Shown here piece after piece: positions 16,137-26,127 of a stretch of 44,776 bases of DNA (position 1 is the stretch's first letter; the number at the start of each line of letters is the position of its first letter). Location: NCBI GenBank assembly GCA_002477755.1, contig DLKD01000011.1, forward strand, positions 24,003 through 68,778. The letters run 5' to 3'. The translations under genes and the position numbers were made by a program. The notes under the pieces were generated by a model. The model saw only the letters and a list, made by a program, of their open reading frames with translations. It did no database searches and was not told the origin of the DNA. The stretch comes from Gordonia sp. UBA7599 (GTDB lineage: Bacteria; Actinomycetota; Actinomycetes; Mycobacteriales; Mycobacteriaceae).

Positions 16137-17068
16137 TGACGATCCGCTCGGTGGCGATCCTCGCCAATCCGCTCGCACGCAAGGGCACCGGCCTGGCAAT
16201 CGCCGCCGAAGCCAAAACTCTGCTGGAGAAGCGAGGCGTACACGTCGAGGTCCTGGCCGGCACCGACCTCGCCGACGCCCAGCGCCTCGCCGCCGGCGCG
16301 GTCGCCGACGATTCGGTGGAGGCGTTGGTGGCGGTCGGCGGCGACGGGACCATCCGCCTTGTCCTGGAGGCCGCCTCCGGGTCGACCACCCCGGTCGGGA
16401 TCATCCCGGCGGGCACCGGCAACGACCTGGCCCGCACGCTGCGCGTCCCTACCGGCGATATCACATCCGCGGTCGACATCATCGTCGACGGACAGATGCG
16501 CGCCATGGACCTAGGCCGCGTCCGGTTCGGCCTCGACACCGACGCGCAGCGCGACGAGGCGCTGTTCGTCACCGTCGCCGCCACCGGATTCGACGCGGAT
16601 GTGACCGACCGCGCCAACAAGATGTCGTGGCCGCGCGGCCAGGCTCGCTACCTGGTGGCCGCGATCGCCGAGATCGCGAAGCTGCGCGCACGGCACTTCA
16701 CCGTCCATGTCGACGGAGAGCCGCTCGTCGACGGCGATGCCCTCTTCGCCGCGATCGGCAACACCAAGTCCTACGGCGGCGGCATGCTGATCACCCCGAA
16801 CGCCGACATCCACGACGGCCTTCTCGACGTCACCGTCGCGACGATGGCGCCCAGCGTGGGGCGCATGACACTGCTGCGTCTACTGCCGACGGTCTTCCGC
16901 GGCACCCACGTCGAGCATCACCTGGTGCACACCGGGCGCGGCGCGGCGGTGACAGTCGCGTCGGACCCGCCCGCGCTGGTCTCGGTCGACGGGGATCTCG
17001 TCGGCCACCTGCCCGCGACCTTCGACACCCTGCCCGGAGCCGCGCACATCCTGATGCCGCACGACTGA
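16136..17068 (+). CDS. Diacylglycerol/lipid kinase family protein (DagK-like)
   Basis: Cytoplasmic or membrane-associated lipid kinase of 310 residues. The ATP-binding motif GGDGTIR is at residues 68-74, followed by IPAGTGNDLARTL near residue 95, both diagnostic of the DAGK catalytic domain. The C-terminal beta domain carries SYGGGMLITPNADIHDGLLDVTV. It probably phosphorylates diacylglycerol or a related lipid to phosphatidic acid, as reported for Rv2252, which has the same neighbours. The start ATG overlaps the stop of the AGPS-like gene (ATGA at 16136), so translation is coupled. It is convergent with pcnA. Confidence 0.9.
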   Translation: MTIRSVAILANPLARKGTGLAIAAEAKTLLEKRGVHVEVLAGTDLADAQRLAAGAVADDSVEALVAVGGDGTIRLVLEAASGSTTPVGIIPAGTGNDLARTLRVPTGDITSAVDIIVDGQMRAMDLGRVRFGLDTDAQRDEALFVTVAATGFDADVTDRANKMSWPRGQARYLVAAIAEIAKLRARHFTVHVDGEPLVDGDALFAAIGNTKSYGGGMLITPNADIHDGLLDVTVATMAPSVGRMTLLRLLPTVFRGTHVEHHLVHTGRGAAVTVASDPPALVSVDGDLVGHLPATFDTLPGAAHILMPHD

Positions 17069-17089
17069 ACCAGACTCGGCGGGCCCGGC

Positions 17090-18532
17090 CTATCCGCCCT
17101 GCTCGGCCCACCACCGGCGCAACTCGTCCTCGGCCTCGTCCCGGTCGAGCGGACCGCGATCGAGCCGGACCTCCTTGAGGTGTTTCCACGCCTTCCCGAC
17201 GAGAGGCCCGGGCGGAATGCCGAGCAGCTCCATGATTGCGTTGCCGTCCAAGTCGGGCCGCACGCGCTGCAGGTCTTCGGCGGCGGCGATCGCGGCGATC
17301 CGGCGCTCGAGGTCGTCGTAGTTCTCCTGCAGCCGGCGCGCCCGGCGCCGGTTGCGCGTCGTGCAGTCCGCGCGCACCAGCTTGTGCAACCGGTCCAGCA
17401 GCGGGCCGGCATCGGCCACGTAGCGGCGCACCGCCGAATCGGTCCATTTGCCGTCGCCGTAGCCGTGGAAGCGCAGGTGCAGGAACACCAGCTGCGCGAT
17501 GTCCTCGGTCATCGCCTTCGGGTATTTCAACGCGCGCAGCCGTTTGCGCACCATCTTCGCCCCGACGACCTCGTGGTGGTGGAAGCTGACGCCGCCCCCG
17601 TCCTCGTGGCGCCGGGTGGCCGGCTTGCCGATGTCGTGCAGCAGCGCCGCCCACCGCAGGACGGGGTCGGGATCGCCGGTCTCCAGGTCGATCGCCTGCT
17701 GCAGCACGGTGAGCGAGTGCGCGTAGACGTCCTTGTGCTGATGGTGCTCGTCGATCGTCAGCTTCATCGCGGGGATCTCGGGGATGATCCGCTCGGCCAG
17801 CCCGGTCGCCACCAGCAGGTCCACCGCCTCGATCGCGTGCTCGCCGCAGATCATCTTGTCCAGTTCGACGCGGATCCTCTCGGGGGTGATCCGCTCGATC
17901 TCGTCGGCCATCGCCGTGATTGCGGCCGCGGTTCGGGGCGCCAGGGTGAAGCCGAGCTGCCCGACGAATCGGACCGCCCGCAGCATGCGCAACGGATCGT
18001 CGCCGAAGGACTGCTCGGGCGCGGCGGGTGTATCGATCACCCCGGCAAGGAGCGCCGACATCCCGTCGAGAGGGTCGAGGAACTCGCCAGGACCCGCGCC
18101 AGTGATCGCGACCGCCATCGCGTTGATGGTGAAATCGCGCCGCACCAGATCACCGTCGAGGGTGTCACCGAAGACCACCTCGGGATTGCGGCTCACCTGG
18201 TCGTAGGTGTCACTGCGGAAGGTGGTGATCTCGACGAGGTGCCCACCGCGCCGCGCGCTCACCGTGCCGTAGGCGATTCCCGTGTCCCACACGGTGTCGG
18301 CCCACTCCTCCAAAATGGCCGCAATGGTGTCGGGACGGGCGTCGGTGGTGAAGTCCAGATCGTTGCCGAGGCGGCCCAGCACCGCGTCGCGCACCGATCC
18401 GCCGACGAGGAAGAGCTCATGACCGGCGTCGGCAAAAAGCCGGCCCAGCGGGTTCACGACATCACCGAGGTCGCGCAACGCCACGGCGGCCCCGGCCAGC
18501 AATCGCGCACGTCGCAAATCGGACTCGGTCAC
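17090..18532 (-). CDS. pcnA: CCA tRNA nucleotidyltransferase (PcnA-type)
   Basis: Class II nucleotidyltransferase that adds or repairs the 3' CCA end of tRNAs. It has 480 residues. The head domain shows LVGGSVRDAVLG (44-53) and the catalytic DLD (58-60), then RRDFTINAMA and DDPLRMLRAVRF. A C-terminal HD phosphohydrolase domain is present (RWAALLHDIGKPATRR; FHHHEVVG). It is very close to Rv3907c over its whole length, and the choice of GTG 18532 gives the same length. GTG 18562 would add ten unlikely residues. TAGGCT lies eight bases upstream, a weaker leaderless candidate. It is divergent from the Nudix gene. Confidence 0.95.
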   Translation of the reverse strand: MTESDLRRARLLAGAAVALRDLGDVVNPLGRLFADAGHELFLVGGSVRDAVLGRLGNDLDFTTDARPDTIAAILEEWADTVWDTGIAYGTVSARRGGHLVEITTFRSDTYDQVSRNPEVVFGDTLDGDLVRRDFTINAMAVAITGAGPGEFLDPLDGMSALLAGVIDTPAAPEQSFGDDPLRMLRAVRFVGQLGFTLAPRTAAAITAMADEIERITPERIRVELDKMICGEHAIEAVDLLVATGLAERIIPEIPAMKLTIDEHHQHKDVYAHSLTVLQQAIDLETGDPDPVLRWAALLHDIGKPATRRHEDGGGVSFHHHEVVGAKMVRKRLRALKYPKAMTEDIAQLVFLHLRFHGYGDGKWTDSAVRRYVADAGPLLDRLHKLVRADCTTRNRRRARRLQENYDDLERRIAAIAAAEDLQRVRPDLDGNAIMELLGIPPGPLVGKAWKHLKEVRLDRGPLDRDEAEDELRRWWAEQGG

Positions 18533-18608
18533 GAGGTCACAGCCTATCGCCTCCAGTGACACGACTCGTCATCCCCGACGTCTAGGGAAACTTCAGGGAA
18601 CGGGCGGC

Positions 18609-18614
18609 TAGCAT
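18609..18614 (+). promoter_or_regulatory. -10 element of the Nudix gene (leaderless)
   Basis: TAGCAT ends six bases before GTG 18621, with no Shine-Dalgarno sequence. It should drive the run mutT-DUF6049-murJ, whose genes overlap. Confidence 0.55.
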
Positions 18615-18620
18615 CGAAGC

Positions 18621-19592
18621 GTGTCCTCTGCCCAGCCCTTCGAGCCCTCCCGCAATGGTGCGGGCGGTGAGAATGGCGCGACCCCGACCTCACCGCGGCG
18701 ACGCCGCGGGCGACGTCGGCGCGGCGGCGGGGGCGCAGTCCAACCGGTCGTGACCCCGCAGGCCACGGACCCGGCACCGGCACCCTCGAAGACCGCTGAC
18801 ACCGGCACGGGCAACAACACCCCCACTCCCGGACCGCACCTGGTCGGGGAGTCGTCCAGCGCGCAGCGCCACCCGCCCAAACCGTCAGACCTGGCCACCG
18901 CGATCGCCAAGCGGCCGGCCGCACCGGCCACGAATTCGCAGGCCGAGCAGCGCAAGAAGAACCGGGTTCGGGGCCCGCGATTGCGGACCGTGCGCGAAAC
19001 ATCGGCGGGCGGGCTCGTCGTCAGCGACCTGAGCCAGCCGTTCGACGAACTGGTGGCCGCCCTCATCGGCCGCGTCGACCGGCGCGGACGCATGATGTGG
19101 TCGCTGCCCAAGGGACACATCGAGACCGGCGAGACCGCCGAGCAGACCGCTGTGCGCGAGGTCGCCGAGGAGACCGGCATCCAGGGGTCAGTCGTTGCAC
19201 CGCTGGGCAAGATCGACTATTGGTTCGTCAGCGAGGGTCGGCGCATCCACAAGACCGTGCACCACTATCTTCTCCGCAGCACCGGCGGCGAACTCTCCGA
19301 CGCCGACTATGAAGTGGCCGAGGTCGCGTGGGTCCCACTGGTCGAACTGCCGAAGCGTCTCACGTATTCTGACGAGCGCCGATTGGCCCGAATGGCCGAG
19401 AGTGTCATCACCGAACTCGCCGCCGACCCCGGCCGTCTCGCGCAGAGCGAGGCGCAGAATTCCCGGACCGAACCCAACGATTATGAGAAAGCCGCCGCCG
19501 CCCGCAACCAGCGCCGGAAGGACCCGACGCCGCCGCCGAGTGCGCGCAGGCGCCGTCGACGTGGTCGGCGGCCGCCCACGCCCAGTGGTTAG
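18621..19592 (+). CDS. Nudix hydrolase (Rv3908/MutT4-like)
   Basis: Nucleotide-diphosphate-type hydrolase of 323 residues. A basic, Pro- and Arg-rich N-terminal region of about 110 residues is followed by the Nudix domain. The Nudix box is complete: [22 protein letters not shown], residues 165-186, with the metal-binding REVAEE. A low-complexity basic tail closes the protein. The M. tuberculosis homologue occupies the same place next to pcnA and is called MutT4; substrate specificity is not evident here. The basic ends suggest nucleic-acid or membrane contact. GTG 18621 is set by the leaderless -10. It overlaps the next gene by 8 bp. Confidence 0.9.
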   Translation: MSSAQPFEPSRNGAGGENGATPTSPRRRRGRRRRGGGGAVQPVVTPQATDPAPAPSKTADTGTGNNTPTPGPHLVGESSSAQRHPPKPSDLATAIAKRPAAPATNSQAEQRKKNRVRGPRLRTVRETSAGGLVVSDLSQPFDELVAALIGRVDRRGRMMWSLPKGHIETGETAEQTAVREVAEETGIQGSVVAPLGKIDYWFVSEGRRIHKTVHHYLLRSTGGELSDADYEVAEVAWVPLVELPKRLTYSDERRLARMAESVITELAADPGRLAQSEAQNSRTEPNDYEKAAAARNQRRKDPTPPPSARRRRRRGRRPPTPSG

Positions 19593-22137
19593 AGCGCCGA
19601 GCGGATACGCCGGGCGGTGGGGCTCACTCGCGGCCGTGATGGCGCTCGCGAGCCTGCTGGTCGGTCCCGGTCTCGTGAGCGCGCACGTCGCCGCCGCACC
19701 GGGCACCGGATCACCGCCCACGACGGCATCACCGCACACCGACGTGTCACAGGGTCCCGATGGCGACCGGGGTAGGGACCGACCCGAACGCGCCGAACGC
19801 TTTGCCGCCATCTCGATCAACGGCGTGCGGCCCACTGTCGTCACCACCACCACCGGCCCCACCGTCGTGGTCGAGGGCACGGTGGCCAACACCGGCAACC
19901 GGCTGCTGCGCTCACTGAGCATCCGCCTGCAGCGCGGTCAGCCCGCACGCCGTGCCGCCGACCTACGCGCCGAGCTCGCTGCCGACCCGGCAACATTCGA
20001 GGTCAACGGCGATTTCCACACCATCGCCGAGACGTTGGCTCCGGGCGCGACCACCGGTTTCTCCCTTCGTCTACCGCTGAGCGGTCCCGGCGGCCTGCGG
20101 ATATCCGAGCCTGGCGTCTACCCCCTGTTGGTGAACCTCAACGCCACCCCGGACTACGGCGCACAGGCGCGCGTCGCGGACTCGCGGACCCTCCTACCGG
20201 TGTTGTCGCTGCCGCCCGACGCCGAGCGCGCCCGCTTGTTCGCCGAACACCCCGACGCCATGCCGGGACTGGGCCCGGACGGCTCGGTCGCCGCAAACAC
20301 CAGCCGTCCGGCCGCGTTCACCCTCTTGTGGCCCCTCGCCGCGCCACCGCAGGCAGTGCCCGGACGCGTCGGCGCCGGCACGACCGATCAGATCGTGCTC
20401 GTGAACGACAACCTGTCCCGATCACTCTCGCCGGGCGGTCGCCTGCACGACCTCCTGAAGGGCCTGCACCCGGTGATCACAGCCCGCAACGACGATCCGC
20501 GAGCAGCCGTGCGCGACAGCCTCTGCCTCGCCGTCGACCCCGATCTGCTCGTCACGGTGTCGGCGATGACCCGCGGATACGCGGTGCTGAGCGACCCCTC
20601 CGCCACCGGCGGGCCGACCGTCGCGGGGACCGGGCAGGAAGCGGCGCGGACGTGGTTGGCCGAACTCACCAAGGCCGCCGCCGGGCGCTGTGTCGTCGCT
20701 CTGCCGTTCGCCGGCGTCGACCTCGACGGGCTGCAGCGCGTCGGCAATACCTCGCTCACCCGCTTGTCGCTGCGCGGTTCGGCCGACCTCGTCGACAGCA
20801 TCCTCGGCGTCCGCAGCGTCCGAGACGTCGCCATCCCGACGGCCGGGGTCGTCACCAACGGTGGCGCCGATGAGCTGGTCAAGGCACAGATCTCCACCGC
20901 TCTGACCGCCGCCGACGCCGTTGCCCCCCAGGACCGCAGCGACGCGGCTGGCCGGTATTCGATTCGTGCGGACCGATTGCGCATCGCCACCTTCGACCGC
21001 CCGATCAGCGCCGCCCTGGGTGCCGCAGGGTCTCGCCCGCGCGATGTGGTCGCAACCCCCGGCGCCCAACGCATGGTGTTATCCAACGAGTCGCCGGTGA
21101 GCCGACGACAGGCCGCCTTGGCGTCCCTGGCCTTCCCCTCGATCGCGGTGCCCGATGTGCGGTTCCCGGCACGGCCCGGCGATCCCCTGCCGGTCAGCGG
21201 CCGTAGCTCGGTCATCGCGCCGCCGTCGTTCTGGTCGGTCACCCCCGAGGATGCAGTCGACCTGGTGGCGACCGCCGGACTGCTGCTGCGGTCGGGCGCA
21301 GCAACCGCCACCCCGCTGCCGACTGTCGTCGCACAGACCACGACCGCCAGCCGTGCCGCGGCGCTCACCGGCGCCCCGATCCCCGGCGCGGTTCCATCGC
21401 CGCAGGCCGCGACGTCGATCAACACCTCGGCGGGTCTCACCTGGCAACTCCAAGCCGCCCTGGTCAACGTGCCGGACGGACCCGCAACACCGGAGCGCTA
21501 CATGGCACCGTTGCGCTACGACCTCATCCGGTCAATGCCCACGCCCGACGACGATTCGACGTCGGCGATCGGCCGGATCCGCGAGGGCCGCGCAGTTCGG
21601 GTCGGTGCCGTCGCCGATACCCTGCGTCGCATGCGGGAGTCGGTGTCGATCCTCGACCCCGGCGGCCGATACACGCAGGTGTCCGAACGCAGTCCGCTGC
21701 TCCTGGTCACCCGCAACGAACTGGCGCTGCCCATCCGCGTGCGCATCGAGACGACTGCCCCGGCCGATTTCGAGATCGACGACCTCGGCGTCATCGAGAT
21801 CCCCGCCCGGGGTACCCGTCAGGTACAGATGCCGGCGCAGTCGAAGCGATCGTCGTCGACGTCGGTGACGTTCACGCTCGTCTCTGCGTCGGGCGTGCGC
21901 CTCGGCGCGGGTCCGATCCGGCTCTCGGTGAACTCAAACGCGTATGGCAAACCGCTGTTCGTCGTGACCATCGTCGCCGCGGCAATCCTCGTCCTACTCG
22001 TCGCGCGCCGCCTCTGGCACCGCTTCCGCGGCACGCCCGATCCAGCCGACGCCGACCGCTCCGAGGCGAGCGCGCAAGACCGGTTCATCGCCGGCCGCGG
22101 GTACTCCGGGCCGCAGGGGGAGTCCGGACATGGCTGA
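19585..22137 (+). CDS. DUF6049-type exported, membrane-anchored protein (Rv3909-like)
   Basis: Large envelope protein of 850 residues with a signal sequence ([29 protein letters not shown]), a Pro/Thr-rich stretch, an extracytoplasmic body of beta-rich character, one C-terminal membrane helix ([20 protein letters not shown], residues ~790-810) and a short charged cytoplasmic tail. It matches the position and architecture of Rv3909 (about 800 residues), always beside murJ in Mycobacteriales. The biochemical function is unknown; a role with MurJ in the envelope is inferred from location. The start GTG 19585 overlaps the Nudix gene; GTG 19561 is an alternative. It overlaps murJ by 8 bp. Confidence 0.85.
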   Translation: MVRAPSGYAGRWGSLAAVMALASLLVGPGLVSAHVAAAPGTGSPPTTASPHTDVSQGPDGDRGRDRPERAERFAAISINGVRPTVVTTTTGPTVVVEGTVANTGNRLLRSLSIRLQRGQPARRAADLRAELAADPATFEVNGDFHTIAETLAPGATTGFSLRLPLSGPGGLRISEPGVYPLLVNLNATPDYGAQARVADSRTLLPVLSLPPDAERARLFAEHPDAMPGLGPDGSVAANTSRPAAFTLLWPLAAPPQAVPGRVGAGTTDQIVLVNDNLSRSLSPGGRLHDLLKGLHPVITARNDDPRAAVRDSLCLAVDPDLLVTVSAMTRGYAVLSDPSATGGPTVAGTGQEAARTWLAELTKAAAGRCVVALPFAGVDLDGLQRVGNTSLTRLSLRGSADLVDSILGVRSVRDVAIPTAGVVTNGGADELVKAQISTALTAADAVAPQDRSDAAGRYSIRADRLRIATFDRPISAALGAAGSRPRDVVATPGAQRMVLSNESPVSRRQAALASLAFPSIAVPDVRFPARPGDPLPVSGRSSVIAPPSFWSVTPEDAVDLVATAGLLLRSGAATATPLPTVVAQTTTASRAAALTGAPIPGAVPSPQAATSINTSAGLTWQLQAALVNVPDGPATPERYMAPLRYDLIRSMPTPDDDSTSAIGRIREGRAVRVGAVADTLRRMRESVSILDPGGRYTQVSERSPLLLVTRNELALPIRVRIETTAPADFEIDDLGVIEIPARGTRQVQMPAQSKRSSSTSVTFTLVSASGVRLGAGPIRLSVNSNAYGKPLFVVTIVAAAILVLLVARRLWHRFRGTPDPADADRSEASAQDRFIAGRGYSGPQGESGHG

Positions 22138-25100
22138 CCGACCATCCGAAGACCCGCGCCTTCACTCCCCGCCGCCCGGCGGTTTCCGCCCACTCTCGGG
22201 TCCGCTGGCCGATCCCTCCGGGCCAGGTCCGGTGCCGCCACCACCGCCGCGCCGTGGCGCACCCCGCGCGATGCCCCAACCGGTGCCGCCCCGCGCGCCG
22301 CGGCCCCGGCCGCAACAACTGCCCCAGCAATCCGCCACCTCCGAAGCTCCTCAGCGCTCCGCCACCGCGGAAGCATCGGATGCCTCGGTGGTGCGAACCG
22401 GCGGATCCATCGCGCTGGCCACACTGATCAGCCGCATCACCGGCTTCGTGCGCACGGTGCTGCTCGTCGGGACCCTCGGCGGTGCCGTCTCGTCGGCATT
22501 CCAAGCGGCTTACGTGCTGCCCAACATGATCGCCGAGGTCGTCCTCGGTGCCGTGCTCACCGCCATCGTTATCCCCGTCCTCGTGCGCGCCGAGGCCGAA
22601 GACCCCGACCGGGGTGAAGGATTCGTCAACCGGATCTACACACTCACGCTGGTCATCCTGAGCATTGCAACAATCGGCGCATTGATCGCCGCACCCGTTC
22701 TGACCTGGATGAACGTCGGCTCCGACAGCCAGGTGAACCGCCCGCTGACCACGGCACTGGCGTATCTGCTGCTGCCGGAGATCCTGTTCTACGGTCTGTC
22801 GGCGCTGTTCATGGCGATCCTCAACGTGAAGAACGTCTTCCGCCCCGGCGCGTGGGCCCCGGTGCTGAACAACGTCGTCCAGATCGCCACCCTTGTCCTC
22901 TACTACCTGATGCCGGGCGAGCTGACGGTCAACCCGGTCAAGATGACCAACCCTCAGCTACTGGTCCTCGGCATCGGTACGACGCTCGGCGTCGTCGTGC
23001 AGGCGGTCATCCTGCTGCCGTACCTGCGCCGAGCCGGTGTGCGGCTGCGCCTGCAGTGGGGCATCGATGCTCGCCTGCGCCGCTTCGGCAATATGGCCGC
23101 GGCGATCGTCGTCTACGTCCTGGTTCTGCAGGTCGGCCTGATCGTCACCTATCACATCGCCGCCGCCCACGCTGAGTCCGGAATCATCGCCTACGCCACA
23201 CACTGGCAGCTGCTTCAGCTGCCCTACGGCGTCCTGGGGGTCACGATCCTCACGGCGCTGATGCCGCGCCTGTCGCGCAACGCCGCCGCCAACGACAACC
23301 GCGCCGTGCTCGACGACCTGTCCCTGGCGACACGACTGACGATGGTGGCACTGGTCCCCGTCGTCGTCTACATGACGTTCTTCGGGCGCGCGATCGGCCT
23401 CACCGTCTTCGACATCGGCGAGTTCGGGCCGAAGTCGGCCGCCCAGCTCGGATCGGTGCTGGCCTGGGGTGCTTTCACACTGATTCCGTACGCGATGACC
23501 CTGGTCCAGCTTCGTGTCTTCTACGCCCGCGAGGACGCTTGGACTCCGACGGCAATGGTCATCGGTATCACCGTTGTGAAAGTCGGCGCCTCCTACTTGG
23601 GTCCGGTCCTGTTCGACGACCCGGACCTCATCATCCGCTGGCTCGCACTGTCCAACGGCCTGGGCTACCTGGTGGGCGCCATCGTCGGGCACTATTTGCT
23701 GCGCAGCCACCTCGGCAATGAACGCATGCCCGCCGTCGCACGGACCACCGTCGTCACCATCGCCGCCTCCGTTGCCGCGATCACGGTGACCTGGGGACTG
23801 GCCCGCGTCGTCGGCGCCGACCGTCTGGGAGAAGAATTGGGCCGCATCGGCTGGTTTGCCTACCTGTGCATCACCGCTGTCGTCGGGCTCGGCCTGGCGT
23901 ACGCGATCATGGCGGCGGCCAAGGTCCCCGACATCGTTGCGATCACCTCGATGATCCGCCGGGCGATCGGCCGATTCGTCCCGCGCCTCGCGCCGGCGCC
24001 GCCGCCCGACGAAGATGCGACCGCACTCACCGTCGCATTTCCAAGGATTGGCGATAACGAATCGCTCCCTTACTCTGGTCAAGTCGAGGTCATGCGGCGC
24101 TTCGATCGGGGAACCGCGACCTGGCAGTCCTATACCGTGCACAGTGGCGGTGCTGCCGGAACGGGCAGTTTCCCGTATCAACCGCGGGGCGCCGACGGGC
24201 TCGCCCGCCCAGACATGCGTTATCGAAGGAGAGGAGTGCCGCTCATGAGCGACGAGGGCACCGGCCCCAACGCAGAGCCGGGTTCCACCGGTCCTGCCAC
24301 AACGCCGGAAGCCGCCGACGACTCAGCGGCCCCGACGACTGCTGCCGACGACCAGGCGGCCGAAACCGCCGGCACCGCCGCGCCCGAAAGCGCGCCCGGC
24401 AAGTCTGGTGACGCGGCTGGCACGTCGAGTGCCGTAGCCGAACCGATCCCAGACACCCAGCGGCCGCGTGGACCCCGTCTGGTCCCCGGTGCAGCAGTTG
24501 CCGGCGGTCGCTACCGCCTCATCGCCCACTGCGGTGAATCTCGCGGATTGCACTTCTGGCACGCGCGCGACATCACTCTCGATCGGGATGTCGCGCTGAC
24601 CTTCGTCGACGCTGAGCAGCTCGCCGATCCGGCTACCGCCGGCGAGGCACCCAGCGCCCAGGGCGAGGGGCCGCAGGCCGTCCTCACCCGCACTCTGCGC
24701 ATCGGCGGCCTCCATTCCTCCGGTGCGGCACGCGTCCTCGATGTGATCCGCGGTTCGTCTGGCGGGATCGTGGTCGCTGAATGGGTAACCGGGTCCTCGC
24801 TGGCCGAGGTCGCCGCGACCTCTCCGTCACCGATCGGCGCCGCCCGCGCGGTGCGCGCACTCGCCGCCGCCGCCGAGGCGGCCCACCGAACCGGTGGTGC
24901 ACTGTCCATCGACAGCCCGGCCCGCATCCGCGTCTCCACCAACGGCGACGCCGTGCTCGCCTTCCCGGGCACCCTCGCCGGTGACGATCGCGCTTCTGAC
25001 GTCCGGGGCCTCGGTGCGGTGCTCTACGCCCTGCTGCTGGACCGCTGGCCGTTGACGGCCGACGGAACACGGACCACCACCGAGAAGCAATCCTCCGACC

Positions 25101-26002
25101 GCGTCGGCGGGATGCCGCCGGCGATGGCCGACGACACGGGGGTCGCGCCGATCGAACCCCGCCAAGCCCGGCCCGTGGTCCCCTTCGAGATCTCCGCGGT
25201 CGCATCGCGCGCCCTGTCGGGCAACCAGGGGATCCGCACCGCCGCCACCGTCCAGCACGTCCTCGACCAGGCGACCGTCTTGGATCTGCCGACCGACATG
25301 ATGCCGCCGGTCGACTCCGACGGACAGCCGATCGCGCCGGCACCGGGCCAACGACCAGCTGTCCCCACTGGCACCAGGACAGATAGTTCCGAGCGCAACA
25401 TGCCTCTGCTGATCGGCCTGGCAGTGGCCGCGCTATTGGTGGTCATCGCACTCGTGATCATGCTCGCCAAGTTCTTCGGCGGCAGCGGTGACGCGGGGAC
25501 CGACATCGACGCCATTCTGACCGCCACCTCGGGTGCCACCGCTAGCGCGCCCGGGTCCACGATCCCTCTGCAGAACGTCAGCGTCGTCGACTTCTCCGAC
25601 CAACCGGCCGATCCGTCGACGAATGTCGCCAACGTCATCAGCGGTGCGTCGCCGTCTTGGCACACCGACCACTACCGGTTCTCCGCGGACTTCGGCGGGC
25701 TCAAGCCCGGGGTCGGCCTGCTGTTCAACCTCGGTGGGCCGCAGACCGTCAAATCCGTCACCATCGCGACGCCGAACCCGGGCTTCACGGTTGAGTTGCG
25801 CACGGCTCAGTCGGGCGCCTCCGACCTCGCCTCCACAACCAAGGTGGGCGGCGGTCAGGTCGGTTCGGCGGAGACCACGCTGACCACCACCGGCGCTAAG
25901 CCCTCCACGTTCCTGCTCATATGGATCACCGAGCTCGCACCGTCGCAAACCAACTACGGTCAGTACGAGGCGACGATCCGAAAAGTCAGCATGCGGAGCT
26001 GA
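22130..26002 (+). CDS. murJ: MurJ/MviN lipid II flippase fused to an intracellular pseudokinase and an extracellular domain
   Basis: Protein of 1290 residues. The order is: Pro-rich cytoplasmic N-terminus (1-85); MurJ core of about 14 helices (~90-610) that flips lipid II across the membrane; acidic Ala/Thr-rich linker (~700-790); kinase-like domain (~795-1070); one membrane helix (~1090-1115); extracellular discoidin-like beta domain (~1150-1290). The kinase part lacks the VAIK lysine (DVALTFVDAE), HRD and DFG, so it is a pseudokinase, as in Rv3910, where phosphorylation by PknB recruits FhaA. The start is ATG 22130. A strong internal Shine-Dalgarno sequence with in-frame ATG 24245 (Met706) could give a separate pseudokinase product. 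Confidence 0.93.
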   Translation: MADRPSEDPRLHSPPPGGFRPLSGPLADPSGPGPVPPPPPRRGAPRAMPQPVPPRAPRPRPQQLPQQSATSEAPQRSATAEASDASVVRTGGSIALATLISRITGFVRTVLLVGTLGGAVSSAFQAAYVLPNMIAEVVLGAVLTAIVIPVLVRAEAEDPDRGEGFVNRIYTLTLVILSIATIGALIAAPVLTWMNVGSDSQVNRPLTTALAYLLLPEILFYGLSALFMAILNVKNVFRPGAWAPVLNNVVQIATLVLYYLMPGELTVNPVKMTNPQLLVLGIGTTLGVVVQAVILLPYLRRAGVRLRLQWGIDARLRRFGNMAAAIVVYVLVLQVGLIVTYHIAAAHAESGIIAYATHWQLLQLPYGVLGVTILTALMPRLSRNAAANDNRAVLDDLSLATRLTMVALVPVVVYMTFFGRAIGLTVFDIGEFGPKSAAQLGSVLAWGAFTLIPYAMTLVQLRVFYAREDAWTPTAMVIGITVVKVGASYLGPVLFDDPDLIIRWLALSNGLGYLVGAIVGHYLLRSHLGNERMPAVARTTVVTIAASVAAITVTWGLARVVGADRLGEELGRIGWFAYLCITAVVGLGLAYAIMAAAKVPDIVAITSMIRRAIGRFVPRLAPAPPPDEDATALTVAFPRIGDNESLPYSGQVEVMRRFDRGTATWQSYTVHSGGAAGTGSFPYQPRGADGLARPDMRYRRRGVPLMSDEGTGPNAEPGSTGPATTPEAADDSAAPTTAADDQAAETAGTAAPESAPGKSGDAAGTSSAVAEPIPDTQRPRGPRLVPGAAVAGGRYRLIAHCGESRGLHFWHARDITLDRDVALTFVDAEQLADPATAGEAPSAQGEGPQAVLTRTLRIGGLHSSGAARVLDVIRGSSGGIVVAEWVTGSSLAEVAATSPSPIGAARAVRALAAAAEAAHRTGGALSIDSPARIRVSTNGDAVLAFPGTLAGDDRASDVRGLGAVLYALLLDRWPLTADGTRTTTEKQSSDRVGGMPPAMADDTGVAPIEPRQARPVVPFEISAVASRALSGNQGIRTAATVQHVLDQATVLDLPTDMMPPVDSDGQPIAPAPGQRPAVPTGTRTDSSERNMPLLIGLAVAALLVVIALVIMLAKFFGGSGDAGTDIDAILTATSGATASAPGSTIPLQNVSVVDFSDQPADPSTNVANVISGASPSWHTDHYRFSADFGGLKPGVGLLFNLGGPQTVKSVTIATPNPGFTVELRTAQSGASDLASTTKVGGGQVGSAETTLTTTGAKPSTFLLIWITELAPSQTNYGQYEATIRKVSMRS
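24226..24247 (+). promoter_or_regulatory. Strong internal ribosome binding site and in-frame ATG inside murJ
   Basis: AAGGAGAGGAG at 24226-24236 precedes ATG 24245 by 8 bases. The ATG is in the murJ frame (Met706) and opens MSDEGTGPNAEPGSTG, the start of the low-complexity linker before the pseudokinase. Translation from here would give a 585-residue membrane pseudokinase without MurJ. Few real starts in the window have as good a site. Confidence 0.55.
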
Positions 26003-26114
26003 ATTCATTCCGCCACACATCGTGGTGTGCTTGGTGATAGTCAAGCCGTTCCCGGAGTTATCCCCAGAATTCGGATTAAGCCGCAGAATGCTTCCCCAAT
26101 TCGCCCGAACTGCC

Positions 26115-26120
26115 TATTGT
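26115..26120 (+). promoter_or_regulatory. -10 element of sigM (leaderless)
   Basis: TATTGT lies seven bases before ATG 26128. No GGAAC-type ECF -35 is seen, so autoregulation by SigM at this site is not supported. The rest of 26003-26114 holds only a short CCACACA/TGGTGTG inverted repeat near the murJ stop. Confidence 0.4.
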
Positions 26121-26127
26121 CGTGCCT

